From Larkinella punicea (GTDB lineage: Bacteria; Bacteroidota; Bacteroidia; Cytophagales; Spirosomataceae), in the NCBI RefSeq assembly GCF_003334855.1, contig NZ_QOWE01000004.1, positions 337,132 through 401,131 on the forward strand: 64,000 nt of DNA, given 5' to 3'. Of this stretch, positions 34,400 through 43,703 are shown in pieces; position 1 is the first letter of the stretch; every line of letters begins with the position of its first letter. The notes under the pieces were generated by a model that worked only from the letters and a program-made list of their open reading frames with translations, made no database searches and had not been told where the DNA came from. Made by a program: the position numbers and the translations under genes.

Positions 34400-35179
34400 T
34401 TACTGCGCCGTTTCTTTCTTCAATGCATACACCAGGGCGTGATAATCAGTTACTTTTTTGGTGATCAGTCCCTGCTTGTTAATCACGAAATGAGTGGGAT
34501 ACGCGTTGATTTGCAGTTGGTCGGTCAGATAACTTTCCTGATCGGGTATGACGGCGTAATCAAATTGTTTTTTCTTTAAAAACGCAGCGACCTTTTGCCG
34601 GGGATCCAGACAAAGACTGAGAAACAACACATCCGGGCGGTTTTTGTAGTGGCTTTTCAGTTCATTCAGCGCCGGCATTTCCTGAACACACGGCAAACAG
34701 GCAATAAACCAGCATTTCAATACCACAATTTTCCCTTTTGTACTTTGATTGGTGTAAACGTTTCCTTCCAGATCCGTAAACTGATACGCAGGCAGCGCCG
34801 TCCCTTCCTTCTGAAAATGCTCCAGTTCTTCCAGTCCCCAGTACTTCACCGTCGTTTTAATGTCCTGACTGACCGCATCCTCCAATTTAGACAACTGATA
34901 CACGGCGGTCGAATCATCCGATTTCAGCCGCAAGGGAAAATACCGTCCGGTGGAAATGGATTTCAAAAAACTTTCCTGCGTCATGGGGTTGGCAAGCGTA
35001 TCCAGCGCCTGGTAGTCGTCAGACAACTTTACATTTTTTTCGCGGTAAGCCAGAAAACTCGTGATGTCTTTCAGAAGGATAGCAGGCTCCGCAACGGGGT
35101 TGCCGTATCGTTTATTTTGACTACAGGAAATTGTGAGTAGACTCACCAAAACAATTCCAAAAACAAGGCTCCACTTCAT
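34400..35179 (-). CDS. TlpA-like thioredoxin-fold lipoprotein
   Basis: A 259-residue lipoprotein from the ATG at 35179 with lipobox TISC (Cys19). The N-terminal half is a variable helical region. The C-terminal half is a TlpA/redoxin domain with LPAYQFTDLEGN, active-site Cys161-Leu-Pro-Cys164 after KCWFIA, and the cis-Pro region NAYPTHFVINKQG. It would reduce disulfides, or serve cytochrome maturation or oxidative defence, in the periplasm. It is divergent from the TonB-dependent receptor gene. Confidence 0.85.
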   Translation of the reverse strand: MKWSLVFGIVLVSLLTISCSQNKRYGNPVAEPAILLKDITSFLAYREKNVKLSDDYQALDTLANPMTQESFLKSISTGRYFPLRLKSDDSTAVYQLSKLEDAVSQDIKTTVKYWGLEELEHFQKEGTALPAYQFTDLEGNVYTNQSTKGKIVVLKCWFIACLPCVQEMPALNELKSHYKNRPDVLFLSLCLDPRQKVAAFLKKKQFDYAVIPDQESYLTDQLQINAYPTHFVINKQGLITKKVTDYHALVYALKKETAQ

Positions 35180-35486
35180 CGTAGTAACGTACTGATTATC
35201 GATCATTTTTCACTCTTTTTTGCCAGAAAAATCCTACTTTTGCAGAAATAGGTAGTTGTAAGCTATCCGGACCATTCTGTTTCGAACGCAAACTACACCC
35301 ATTTCAAGTAGTTAAGGCCATCTCTTCCCGATTTGCGAGCAGTATCACATCGCCGACCCAAACCAACCGGAGTCGATCTCACCATCTATGCGTATCTAAA
35401 GTAAAAAAAGCACCAAACGGCCTTTGTTGTCTATACGAAATAAGCGAATGAACCGAACCTTTACTACCCTTTTCCTGCTACCGGGC
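35180..35486. other. Divergent intergenic region
   Basis: This 307-base gap separates the TlpA-like gene and the receptor gene. The only recognisable element is a plus-strand -7 box (35235-35242). Upstream parts are AT-rich. The right end includes two optional earlier starts (35424 TTG, 35448 ATG) for the receptor. Confidence 0.45.
35235..35242 (+). promoter_or_regulatory. Promoter -7 box of the TonB receptor gene
   Basis: TACTTTTG matches TAnnTTTG. The preceding TTTTTTG run is only 12 bases away, so no proper -33 element is seen. The implied leader to the receptor start is about 200-240 bases. Confidence 0.45.
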
Positions 35487-37928
35487 ATGTCTTCCCTAAA
35501 CTTCAAAAAATACATTTTTTACGCAAGTCAACTGGTAATTTTCTGTGTCTTTACCTTCTCTTCTGGCTATGCCCAGGATGGCAAACTGAAAGTGAAGGGG
35601 AAAGCGCTGGACGCCCAAACCAACGCTCCGCTTATTTTTGCCAGCGTCCGGTTGTTCAAACAGGCCGACAGTTCATTCGTTGCGGGGGCCATCACCACCG
35701 AAACCGGCGAATTTTCGGTCGATGCTGTCGCCGGAAATTACTACGCCGTTCTGGAATTTATTGGTTACAAATCCCTGAAAAAATCCGCCATCCGCCTGAC
35801 CCGCGACAATTCTCCGCTCGACATCGGCACGCTTAAACTCGCGGCTTCGGCCAGCACATTGGATGAAGTGGTGGTGCAGGGTGAAAAAAGTTCGATGGAA
35901 TTTTCGCTGGATAAAAAGATTTTCAACGTGGGGAAAGACCTCGCCAACGCGGGCGGAACAGCCGCCGATATTCTGAGCAATGTGCCGTCGGTGGCCGTAG
36001 ATGTCGAGGGCAACGTCAGCCTGCGGGGCAGCAACAGCGTCCGGATTCTGATCGACGGAAAACCGTCGGGCCTGGTCAGCATCAAGGGTGGCAGCGGTTT
36101 GCAACAGTTGCAGGGCAGCAGCATCGAACGCATCGAAGTGATCACCAACCCATCGGCGCGCTACGAAGCGGAAGGCATGGGCGGTATTATCAACATCATT
36201 CTGAAAAAAGAACGGAAAGAGGGCTTCAATGGCTCCTTTGACGTCATTGTCGGCCATCCAACCAATTATGGACTGGCCGCCAACGTCAATTACCGGCGCA
36301 AAAACCTGAATTTTTTCGTCAATTATACCGCGGCCTACCGCAACACCCCGGGCCGCAGCACCCTGTATCAGGAGCTATACCGCAACGATTCGACGTTCCT
36401 GACCGAGCAAAACTCGACCAGCAAACTCAAAGGGCAAAACAACAACGCCCGGGCCGGGATCGACTATTTTTTCAACGACAAAAACGTCCTGACTGGCGCG
36501 TATACCTGGCGGATCAGCAAAGGCAAACGGTTTACGGACATCCGGTACCGCGATTACATTGCCAGCCTGAGCAACCCGCAGAGCATCACCTACCGCACGC
36601 AGGACGAAACCGAAACCGAACCCAATTCCGAATACGCCCTGACCTACAAACGGTCGTTCAAACGCCAGGGACACGAACTGACCGCCGACCTGCGGTATCT
36701 GGACAATTGGGAAAGTTCGGATCAGTATTTCGGTCAGCGGACGGTTCTGCCCGATGGCGGTCCTTCCGGCATCCCGAGTTCGCTGCAACGGTCGATCAAC
36801 GACGAAACCGAGAAGCAGTTTCTGGTGCAGATCGACTACATCCAGCCGTTTGCAAAAGACGGCAAGTTTGAGGCCGGTTTGCGGAGCAGTACGCGCGACA
36901 TGACCAACAACTACTGGGTGCGGGAACAGACTTCCGATGGCGGCTGGATTCCGGTTCCGGGCCTGACCAACGACTTTCTGTACGAAGAAAACATCAATGC
37001 GGTTTACGGGATGATTGGCAACAAAACCCGCAAATTCTCATACCAGGCGGGGTTACGAGCCGAGTGGACGGACGTCACCACGACGCTGAAACAAACCAAC
37101 GAGGTCAATCCCCGCAGCTACGCCAACCTGTTTCCGAGTGTTCACGTCACCTACGACATGCCGCAGCAGAATGCGCTGCAACTGAGCTACAGCCGCCGGG
37201 TTCGCCGACCAAACTACAACGACCTCAGCCCGTTTTCGACCTTTAGTGACAACCGGAACTTCTGGAGCGGTAACCCCGATCTGAACCCGGAATTTACGGA
37301 TGCTTTCGAAATTGGCCACATCAAATACTTCGCGAAAGGTTCCATCGGCTCGTCGCTGTATTACCGGCATACCACCGGCAAAATCGTGCGCATCCGCCGG
37401 GTCGACGAAAACGGTTTTTCGAATACGCGCCCCGAAAATCTGGCGACTGAAGACTCCTACGGGGCCGAGTTTACCAGCTCATTCACGCCGGTTAAATGGT
37501 GGAAAATGGATGGTAGCTTTAACTTCTTCCGCGCCGTTACCAACGGCGACAACCTTGACGCCAACTTTCAGAGTGATACCTATAGCTGGTTTGTGCGGGC
37601 CACCAACCGGCTGACGGTTTGGGAAAAAACCGACGTCCAACTGCGCGCCAACTACGAAGCGCCCCAACTGACCCCGCAGGGAAAACGGAAGGCCATTGCC
37701 ACGCTGGATTTTGCGGTTAGCAAGGACATCATGAAAAACAACGCCACGCTGACCCTGAACGTAATCGACGTGTTTAATTCCCGCCGGTTCCGCTCCATCA
37801 CCGAAGGCACCAATTTCTACACCGAAACCAACTCGCAGGGGCGGCTTCGGCAAATCAACCTGACGTTCAATTACCGACTGCGGCAGGCCAAGAAGAAAAC
37901 AAAAGACGTCGGCGAAGGCGACTACTAG
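35487..37928 (+). CDS. TonB-dependent outer-membrane beta-barrel protein
   Basis: An 813-residue outer-membrane protein from the ATG at 35487, which begins a normal signal peptide ending GYAQ (starts at 35448 or 35424 add an odd leader). It has a carboxypeptidase-regulatory-like domain (KVKGKALDAQTNAPLIFASVRL), a plug (ILSNVPSVAVDVEGNVSLRG, VRILIDGKPSG, IEVITNPSARYEAEGMGGIINIIL) and a barrel of the OMP_b-brl_3 group (LQLSYSRRVRRPNYNDLSPF, WSGNPDLNPE). It lacks a SusD partner and differs from SusC, so its ligand may be a siderophore, peptide or metal complex. A GNAT gene follows by 17 bases. Confidence 0.88.
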   Translation: MSSLNFKKYIFYASQLVIFCVFTFSSGYAQDGKLKVKGKALDAQTNAPLIFASVRLFKQADSSFVAGAITTETGEFSVDAVAGNYYAVLEFIGYKSLKKSAIRLTRDNSPLDIGTLKLAASASTLDEVVVQGEKSSMEFSLDKKIFNVGKDLANAGGTAADILSNVPSVAVDVEGNVSLRGSNSVRILIDGKPSGLVSIKGGSGLQQLQGSSIERIEVITNPSARYEAEGMGGIINIILKKERKEGFNGSFDVIVGHPTNYGLAANVNYRRKNLNFFVNYTAAYRNTPGRSTLYQELYRNDSTFLTEQNSTSKLKGQNNNARAGIDYFFNDKNVLTGAYTWRISKGKRFTDIRYRDYIASLSNPQSITYRTQDETETEPNSEYALTYKRSFKRQGHELTADLRYLDNWESSDQYFGQRTVLPDGGPSGIPSSLQRSINDETEKQFLVQIDYIQPFAKDGKFEAGLRSSTRDMTNNYWVREQTSDGGWIPVPGLTNDFLYEENINAVYGMIGNKTRKFSYQAGLRAEWTDVTTTLKQTNEVNPRSYANLFPSVHVTYDMPQQNALQLSYSRRVRRPNYNDLSPFSTFSDNRNFWSGNPDLNPEFTDAFEIGHIKYFAKGSIGSSLYYRHTTGKIVRIRRVDENGFSNTRPENLATEDSYGAEFTSSFTPVKWWKMDGSFNFFRAVTNGDNLDANFQSDTYSWFVRATNRLTVWEKTDVQLRANYEAPQLTPQGKRKAIATLDFAVSKDIMKNNATLTLNVIDVFNSRRFRSITEGTNFYTETNSQGRLRQINLTFNYRLRQAKKKTKDVGEGDY

Positions 37929-37945
37929 AATTCAATTGATCGGAC

Positions 37946-38800
37946 ATGAGCACCCTCCAAATCCGCCGAATGACGCTGCCGGAAGTACAGGACATTGCCG
38001 TGGAATGGGCGGCTGCCGAAGGCTGGAACCCCGGTTGGGGCGACGCAGCCTGTTTCTACGCAGCGGACCCCGACGGTTTTCTGGCAGGCTGGCTCGATGG
38101 CCAACCCATAGCCTGCATCTCGGCGGTGCGCTATCCACCGGATTTTGGGTTCATCGGTTTCTACATCGTTCGGCCCGGATACCGGGGGCAGGGCCACGGT
38201 CTGGCGCTCTGGAAAGCCGCTATGCAGCACCTGGAAGGGCGCACCATCGGTCTGGACGGCGTGGTCGAACAGCAGGAAAATTACCGGCGATCCGGTTTTG
38301 CGTTAGCCTACACCAACATCCGATTCGAAGGCACCACGCCCCTGCTTATCTCCGCAGAAACCGGTGCCACAGTCGTTCCGGGCGACCAGCTTCCTTTCGA
38401 ATCCCTCCTGGCCTACGACCGACGTTATTTCCCGGCCGATCGGGCGAATTTTCTGGCGGCATGGCTTCAACAACGTGACTCCAAGGCGTTTGCGGTCGTT
38501 GTTGGCGAGGAAATCCAAGGGTATGGCGTGATTCGGCCCAGCCGCCAGGGGTATAAAATTGGCCCCCTATTTGCTGAAACGCCCGCCTTCGCCAATCAAC
38601 TTCTGATCGGACTCGTTCAGTCCATTGCCCCCCAAACCCGGTTTTATTTGGATGTTCCGGCGGCTAACCCGGCAGCCGTGGCCCTCGCCCGGCAATACGG
38701 AATGCAGCCGGTTTTTGAAACCGCCCGGATGTATACCGGAAACGCCCCCCGGATCGACGTGAACGGCATCTTTGGCGTAACCACCTTCGAACTGGGCTGA
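37946..38800 (+). CDS. GNAT-family N-acetyltransferase
   Basis: A 284-residue acyl-CoA transferase. The N-terminal GNAT fold carries the acetyl-CoA motif RPGYRGQGHGLALWKAAM (about 82-99) preceded by GFIGFYIV. A C-terminal region (about 150-280) looks like the second domain seen in YitH/HolE-type acetyltransferases (AYDRRYFPADRANFLAAWL, GYGVIRPSRQGYKIGPLFAE, DVPAANPAAVALARQYGM). It is cytosolic with unknown acceptor. It is 17 bases downstream of the TonB receptor and almost certainly co-transcribed, though a functional link is not obvious. Confidence 0.85.
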   Translation: MSTLQIRRMTLPEVQDIAVEWAAAEGWNPGWGDAACFYAADPDGFLAGWLDGQPIACISAVRYPPDFGFIGFYIVRPGYRGQGHGLALWKAAMQHLEGRTIGLDGVVEQQENYRRSGFALAYTNIRFEGTTPLLISAETGATVVPGDQLPFESLLAYDRRYFPADRANFLAAWLQQRDSKAFAVVVGEEIQGYGVIRPSRQGYKIGPLFAETPAFANQLLIGLVQSIAPQTRFYLDVPAANPAAVALARQYGMQPVFETARMYTGNAPRIDVNGIFGVTTFELG

Positions 38801-38972
38801 AGCCGCTTTCATTCGCTGGCTCACGGGTATTCAAATCCTGAAATAGCACCCGTTATGTACCCAATCCAGCCAGTTACCAGTTTGGAGTACCGGATTTGCT
38901 TCCGCCTTGCGACCTTTGACTACCGATCCCAACGACCTGGTCAGCGGGAGCAAACGCTAACGAACATGAAGC

Positions 38973-39626
38973 ATGGCCCTTACACACCAATCTGACACGG
39001 CTCCACAACCGTATTCTCAGGAATCCACCAACGTCATTTACGAACTGTTGTTCTGTGACTCATTGGCTTATTACAAAAACCGCATTCAGTCGCCGTACGT
39101 ATATCCGTGGATGGTTTTGCTGGCAGATACCGCAGACGCTTCCGATTTGCAGAACGTAGTGGCTGATCCGGACGTTGAAACCCGGATCAAAGCCCTTGCC
39201 TGCCACCGGTTACGGGAAAACGGACTCCCCATCGAAAAGAGAGAATTGCTGGCGGTTGTCGTCGAAGTGGGTTTGGATACTGGTCTCGACGTGCTGGCGT
39301 CGTATCAGGACGGAACCGCCCGCTACATCAATCATACCGAACGGATGGTGATTTGGGAAGCCACCGATTCCCGCTCCAACCTTCTGACTTCCAACCTATT
39401 CAACGCCAGCATCAACATCGTGACCAAAATCGGCCCCTGGGACGGCCCCCGTCGACCTCATCCCGTCGAGGGAAATGTCCGGATTTCGTTTCTGGTGTCT
39501 GACGGACTTTATTTTGGCGAAGGTCCCATTAACGTTCTATTCAGTGACGCCCTGGCGAGTCCGGCCCTGACGGCCGCCACCGAACTCATGCAATATGTAA
39601 CAGAAAAAGACCTCGCCAATCAGTGA
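38973..39626 (+). CDS. Hypothetical protein (217 aa)
   Basis: A soluble protein of 217 residues with no signal peptide. The first half is helical (YELLFCDSLAYYKNRI, VVADPDVETRIKALACHRLRENG, LAVVVEVGLDTGLDVLASY) and the second half has beta-like character (MVIWEATDSRSNLL, VRISFLVSDGLYFGEGPINVLF). I do not recognise the family. It is separated from the GNAT gene by 172 bases and its stop lies only 9 bases from the end of the catabolic directon on the other strand, with no clear terminator between. Confidence 0.7.
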   Translation: MALTHQSDTAPQPYSQESTNVIYELLFCDSLAYYKNRIQSPYVYPWMVLLADTADASDLQNVVADPDVETRIKALACHRLRENGLPIEKRELLAVVVEVGLDTGLDVLASYQDGTARYINHTERMVIWEATDSRSNLLTSNLFNASINIVTKIGPWDGPRRPHPVEGNVRISFLVSDGLYFGEGPINVLFSDALASPALTAATELMQYVTEKDLANQ

Positions 39627-39635
39627 CGTTCTTTT

Positions 39636-40427
39636 TTACCAGCTTGTCCAACCACCATCGACCAGTAAATTCTGCCCCGTAACAAACGCTGACGCATCAG
39701 AGGCCATGAAAACCACCGGGCCTTTGATGTCGTCATCGTTGGCAAAACGGCCCAGGGGCGTCAGGCGTTTGTAGTTTTCGATAAATTCTTCCTTGCCACT
39801 CATCTGCTCCACGCCGGGGCCATAGCCGCCGGGACTGATGCAATTCGCCCGGATGTTGTCTTTCCCGTAGTAATTCGCCAGCCATTTGGTGAAGCCCACC
39901 ATACCCCATTTGTCGTACGTATAATTGACCGGGCTGGTCATACCGGTATTTCCATACACCGGAAAATGTGGACCGACCGCGCCCTGAATCGAGCTGATAT
40001 TAATGATGTTACCGGATTTTTGCGGAAGCATCACGGCAATCACGGCCTGTGTGATCAGCACCAGACCGGTCGAATTGATCCGCTGGGCTTTTTCCCAGCT
40101 TTCCTTGTCAATATCGGCCAGATTCTGAAAGCCTTCGCGGGAAACCGCATTATTGACCAGCACATCGATCCGACCAAACCGGTTTTTCACTTCGTCCACA
40201 AAGCGACGAATCGAGTTTTCATCTTCCAGATCCAGTGTCATGCCTTCAGCCCGCCAGCCTTTTTCGCGAATGGTGGCGGCAAATTTCCGGCATTTTTCAC
40301 CATCTCGTGATGCAATGATGACCTCCGCACCGGCTTCGGCCAGAGCCCACGAAATGGGCGTCCCAAAAAAGCCCGCTCCACCGGTTACGATGGCAATTTT
40401 GCCCGAAAGGCTAAATAGATTTTTCAT
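39636..40427 (-). CDS. SDR-family oxidoreductase (terminal gene of the locus)
   Basis: A 263-residue classical SDR with cofactor motif TGGAGFFG (15-22), NNAV (92-95), Ser145/146 in NISSIQG and the YxxxK pair Tyr169/Lys173 in NYTYDKWG. It uses NAD(P) to oxidise or reduce a hydroxyl group in the cytosol. The sequence style resembles SDRs found with nonulosonic-acid and sugar-modification clusters, which would fit its position last in the 19-gene directon. The gap of 144 bases to the aldo/keto reductase gene is filled with an AT-rich repeat. Confidence 0.88.
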   Translation of the reverse strand: MKNLFSLSGKIAIVTGGAGFFGTPISWALAEAGAEVIIASRDGEKCRKFAATIREKGWRAEGMTLDLEDENSIRRFVDEVKNRFGRIDVLVNNAVSREGFQNLADIDKESWEKAQRINSTGLVLITQAVIAVMLPQKSGNIINISSIQGAVGPHFPVYGNTGMTSPVNYTYDKWGMVGFTKWLANYYGKDNIRANCISPGGYGPGVEQMSGKEEFIENYKRLTPLGRFANDDDIKGPVVFMASDASAFVTGQNLLVDGGWTSW

Positions 40428-40436
40428 TTGTTTTTT

Positions 40437-40574
40437 CTTCGATATTCGTTATTCGTTTTTAAATTTCGTTATTCAATATTCGATATTCGTTATTCAATAT
40501 TTAATCTATAACTAATAGACAAACAACACTTTAATATCGAATAACGAACAACGAATATTGAATAACGAAGTTTA
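40437..40574. repeat. AT-rich ATTCGTTATTC repeat cluster
   Basis: The gap between the SDR and aldo/keto reductase genes consists of variants of ATATTCGTTATTC on the left and their inverse, ATCGAATAACGAA and CGAATATTGAATAACGAA, on the right, separated by about 30 bases. The whole can fold back on itself. Pieces of the same words border the palindrome at 43.5 kb. Confidence 0.65.
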
Positions 40575-41510
40575 AAACCGCCACACCGCCGGTGTCACGA
40601 TCTCTTCCTCCACCGCCTGAAACACGTCCTGGATTTCGGCCAGCACGTCGGGTGGAATCGCCGGGCCATTCAGAAACGCAATATTCTGCTGGATTTGTGC
40701 TTGATTGACCGCTCCAAAAACGATGCTATCGACCGCAGGCAAATCCCTGACAAACGAAAAAGCAAGTTGGGCCACAGACATTTGCGCCCGCTGCGCCAGC
40801 TTTTGCAGTGCAACCAGGTGGTGTTCTGCTTTTGTCAGACTGCCTTTCAACTGCGTCGGATTCATAAAGAATAGCCCCTGCAAAAACACACTGCGCGCAA
40901 AAACCAGCTTCGACTGGCTACGCAACTGGTCGAGCAAGCCGGTTTTCAACAGCCGTTGATCGAACAGATTCACCGGAATCTGCGTCGCTTCCAGCACCTC
41001 TTCTTCCAGAATATACGCCACATCCTCAGGCTCATACGCCGAGACACCACCGATGTCAATCAGCCCTTCTTCTTTCAGCCGGGAGACCATCGTTGGCAGA
41101 ATTTTGATCACCTCTGCCATCGGTTCCGCGCCTTTGTGATGCAGGCAAACCGGCAGTCGATCAACTTTCAGAGCCGCCAGCGACTCCTTTACGCTCCGAT
41201 GCACCTCTTCCCACGCCCGCTCCGGATGACTGAGATTGGCGGGACTGATTTTGAATTTTGACACCAGATTCAGATCATGCGACTTACCGGTTTCTTCCAG
41301 AAAATCACCCAACACCTGCTCCGAATGGCCGTACTGACGGGCCGTATCGAGCGTATTGATCCCGGCTTGTGCGGCAAGTTGAAGCATTCGGAAACTCTCC
41401 GCCCGATCCGGCATCCCTTCCGAGTTCGAGATGCCGTAATTCAACCCCAACTGAACGGTTCCCAGCGTCAACTGCGAAAACCGGTAATCCCGAAAAATGC
41501 GATACGTCAT
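40572..41510 (-). CDS. Aldo/keto reductase
   Basis: A 312-residue AKR barrel with the full tetrad: Asp55 and Tyr60 in NTLDTARQYGHSE, Lys85 in LVSKFK, and His in CLHHKG. The N-terminal LTLGTVQLGLNYGISNSEG is a form I associate with AKRs encoded beside sialic-acid or legionaminic-acid genes, which is recollection rather than proof. It reduces a sugar aldehyde or ketone with NAD(P)H, in the cytosol. It follows the NanM-like gene by 6 bases on the same transcript. Confidence 0.88.
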   Translation of the reverse strand: MTYRIFRDYRFSQLTLGTVQLGLNYGISNSEGMPDRAESFRMLQLAAQAGINTLDTARQYGHSEQVLGDFLEETGKSHDLNLVSKFKISPANLSHPERAWEEVHRSVKESLAALKVDRLPVCLHHKGAEPMAEVIKILPTMVSRLKEEGLIDIGGVSAYEPEDVAYILEEEVLEATQIPVNLFDQRLLKTGLLDQLRSQSKLVFARSVFLQGLFFMNPTQLKGSLTKAEHHLVALQKLAQRAQMSVAQLAFSFVRDLPAVDSIVFGAVNQAQIQQNIAFLNGPAIPPDVLAEIQDVFQAVEEEIVTPAVWRF

Positions 41511-41516
41511 GGAAAA

Positions 41517-42578
41517 TTATTTTATACTCACCACCGACGGCGTCCGAATACCCGGTTTTATTTCTCCGCTGACATACACCCAACGGCTGTTCCAGAACAC
41601 CACAGGCAAGGTTACCCGGGCTTCGAACCGGGTTTGCTGACCGATGTATTCCCAGCTATCGGTGTCGGGAAAATAAAAAAGCAGGCTTTGAATAATTCCG
41701 GGATGGGTCGCCGGTGTTTTGTAAGCCGCCGTTACCGCATCGACCCCGCCCCAGAACAAAAACCGGTCGTTGTTCAGAACGGGCAAAACCGTTCCACCGG
41801 CCGACATGCCACGGGGAATCGGGGACAATGTTTCCCAGACACCAACCCATTTATTGTTCTTTTGCTCCAGCCGTAAACGAAACGCATCCAGCAGAATAGA
41901 CCGGTATTTCTCACCTTTGGCATTAAGTCCAACGGTTTCCCCGCCAAAGAGATAAAAGTGATTTTGATAAACCGTACAAACCGGAAACTGCCGCTCCGGC
42001 CCCGGCCACGCATCGATTTCGAACCAGCCCTGTGAGCGGTTTTTCAAATTCAGTGCGTAGCATTTTTTCAAGGGTATTCCGGTTGGTGTGCTGATTCCTC
42101 CGGCAATCACAATCACATCACCCAGCAGCGTACCGGCCATGTTCGCCAGCAGAACCGGCAATTCCGGGTAACTCGATTGAATCAGTTTCTTTCCATTCCA
42201 TTCATACCCGATTACCCGGTTCAGATGACCCTTTTCCGTGCTTCCGCCAACCAGAATGAGGGTATTTTCGTACGAAACCGTCACGCCATAGCCTGAGCCT
42301 TCGGGCAGTTTTTCATCCGCTTTCAACCAGGTCTTTCCATCGGCCAGGACGTAGATGTCGTCGTACCATTTCTTTTTCCCGCCTTCCCAGGGATATTTGT
42401 CGGGAAAGTTGGCCCCGCCCAAACAAACCAGCGCGCCGTGGCTAACACCCGCGAACATGCCCGCCCAGCCTTTTCCACCCGGCAGCGGGGGCAATTCCGA
42501 CCAGTCGACCGCAGGCTGCGCTACGGTTTTCAAAGCAATTGTCATGAGCAAAAACAAACGATAAAAAAGTAACTTCAT
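41517..42578 (-). CDS. NanM-like cyclically permuted mutarotase (kelch propeller)
   Basis: A 353-residue secreted kelch beta-propeller with signal peptide ending near TVAQ. The stretches LPPLPGGKGWAGMFAGVSHG, LGGANFPDKYPWEGGKKKWY and VIAGGISTPTGIPL match the cyclically permuted mutarotase family related to E. coli NanM, which equilibrates the anomers of N-acetylneuraminate in the periplasm. This is the second gene in the locus, with the lyase, that points to sialic acid or a close relative. Its ATG at 42578 lies within the reading frame of the upstream lactonase gene. Confidence 0.82.
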   Translation of the reverse strand: MKLLFYRLFLLMTIALKTVAQPAVDWSELPPLPGGKGWAGMFAGVSHGALVCLGGANFPDKYPWEGGKKKWYDDIYVLADGKTWLKADEKLPEGSGYGVTVSYENTLILVGGSTEKGHLNRVIGYEWNGKKLIQSSYPELPVLLANMAGTLLGDVIVIAGGISTPTGIPLKKCYALNLKNRSQGWFEIDAWPGPERQFPVCTVYQNHFYLFGGETVGLNAKGEKYRSILLDAFRLRLEQKNNKWVGVWETLSPIPRGMSAGGTVLPVLNNDRFLFWGGVDAVTAAYKTPATHPGIIQSLLFYFPDTDSWEYIGQQTRFEARVTLPVVFWNSRWVYVSGEIKPGIRTPSVVSIK

Positions 42579-43419
42579 GTTCGTTGGGTTGAGGATAAAC
42601 CGTGATCAAAACCACTCCGCCCGGCCCCGGTTCGCCGAAACCGCCGGTTACGAGCAGTGTCTGACGTTCCGGCTGATCTTCCAGAAAACACAGGTTGCTG
42701 GTCAGTGGCAAGGTGGTATCCAGTGAAAACTGCCATTCGCCCTGAGCCGATACTACCTGAATAGCCTGCATCCCATAGTGCGCCACCCAAACCCGATCCT
42801 GATGATCGAGCGCCAGACCGTCCGGCAAATTGCCAGTTGGATTCCCGGAGGAATGGGCCGGAAGATTCGCAAGAACCGTCGCCTGTCGTTTCGGAATTCC
42901 CGGTTCGGTCAGTTCGATCACCAACACCCGGTTTTGATAGCTTTCGGCAACGTACAACTTCGTTTCATCGGCCGACAACACCAGCCCGTTGGCGTAGTCG
43001 ATGCCGTCGGCAACCAGACGTTCGGTTCCGTCTGCTCCGACAAAAAACACCTTTCCATCGGCTCGAATCGAGTCAGTAAAGTAGAGATTCTGCCGGGAGT
43101 CGATCACCAGATCATTGGGCGACTGCACATCCACACTGGCACAAACCTTCTGAATAACAGACCCTTGATACGCTCCATCCGAACCGAACCGGCTGATGGC
43201 AGCCTGCTCAGGATCACACACCCAGTGTTCTCCAGTGGGCAAAACAACCTGCCCGTTGGGGCAAGCGGTTTTTCCCCAGACGGTGTAATCCCCCGCTTTA
43301 TCCAGCCGAATGATTTCACCGCCGGTGAGCGTCGTAACATACCAGTTTCCATCCCGATCCACCGCCGGGCCTTCGGTGTAAAAAGGCAGATCAAGAAGCT
43401 TTTCGACGGTGTAGTTCAT
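42442..43419 (-). CDS. SMP-30/gluconolactonase-like protein, suspect 3' end
   Basis: A calcium-dependent six-bladed propeller lactonase family protein from the ATG at 43419 (MNYTVEKLLDLPFYTEGPAV). Typical family parts are EGPAVDRDGNWYV, SPNDLVIDSRQNLYFTDS, ANGLVLSADETKLYVAES and LPDGLALDHQDRVWVAHYG. The recognisable domain ends near FGEPGPGGVVLITV. The frame then continues 137 bases into the next gene with no homology-like content. In another frame a TGA overlaps the next ATG as ATGA (42575-42578), as at other junctions here. A natural or sequencing frameshift near 42.6 kb is possible. It would open a sugar lactone in the cytosol. Confidence 0.72.
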   Translation of the reverse strand: MNYTVEKLLDLPFYTEGPAVDRDGNWYVTTLTGGEIIRLDKAGDYTVWGKTACPNGQVVLPTGEHWVCDPEQAAISRFGSDGAYQGSVIQKVCASVDVQSPNDLVIDSRQNLYFTDSIRADGKVFFVGADGTERLVADGIDYANGLVLSADETKLYVAESYQNRVLVIELTEPGIPKRQATVLANLPAHSSGNPTGNLPDGLALDHQDRVWVAHYGMQAIQVVSAQGEWQFSLDTTLPLTSNLCFLEDQPERQTLLVTGGFGEPGPGGVVLITVYPQPNEHEVTFLSFVFAHDNCFENRSAACGRLVGIAPAAGWKRLGGHVRGC

Positions 43420-43703
43420 GCCTATTTGTATCTCATTATTCGTTACCGCGCGGGCGGCCCCGTCAATATTCGTTGTTTGATATTTAATTGATTGACGAAA
43501 AGACACTTACGCCTTAATATCGAACATTGAATCAGGACTTTCTCTTTTGCCCCTCAATCCCCTGAAGGCCGGGCGGCCGGAGCCGGACTTTTAGCATCCT
43601 TTCACTTCAGTGTCCAAGTCCCCTTCAGGGGATTGAGGGGCAAACCTTATTTCAATATCGAACACTAAATGTTAAATAACGAATAGCGAAGTTTTAAGGA
43701 AGT
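43420..43703. repeat. Repeat-filled gap with palindromic element A
   Basis: The 284-base gap contains a perfect 23-bp inverted repeat, TTTGCCCCTCAATCCCCTG and four more bases, at 43546-43568 and 43622-43644, with an inner segment GGCCGGGCGGCCGGAGCCGG. Outside it on both sides are AT-rich words (ATTATTCGTT, ATATCGAACATTGAAT, TTAAATAACGAATAGCGAAG) like those at 40.4-40.6 kb, as if element A had landed in such a repeat. No gene is supported. Confidence 0.7.
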
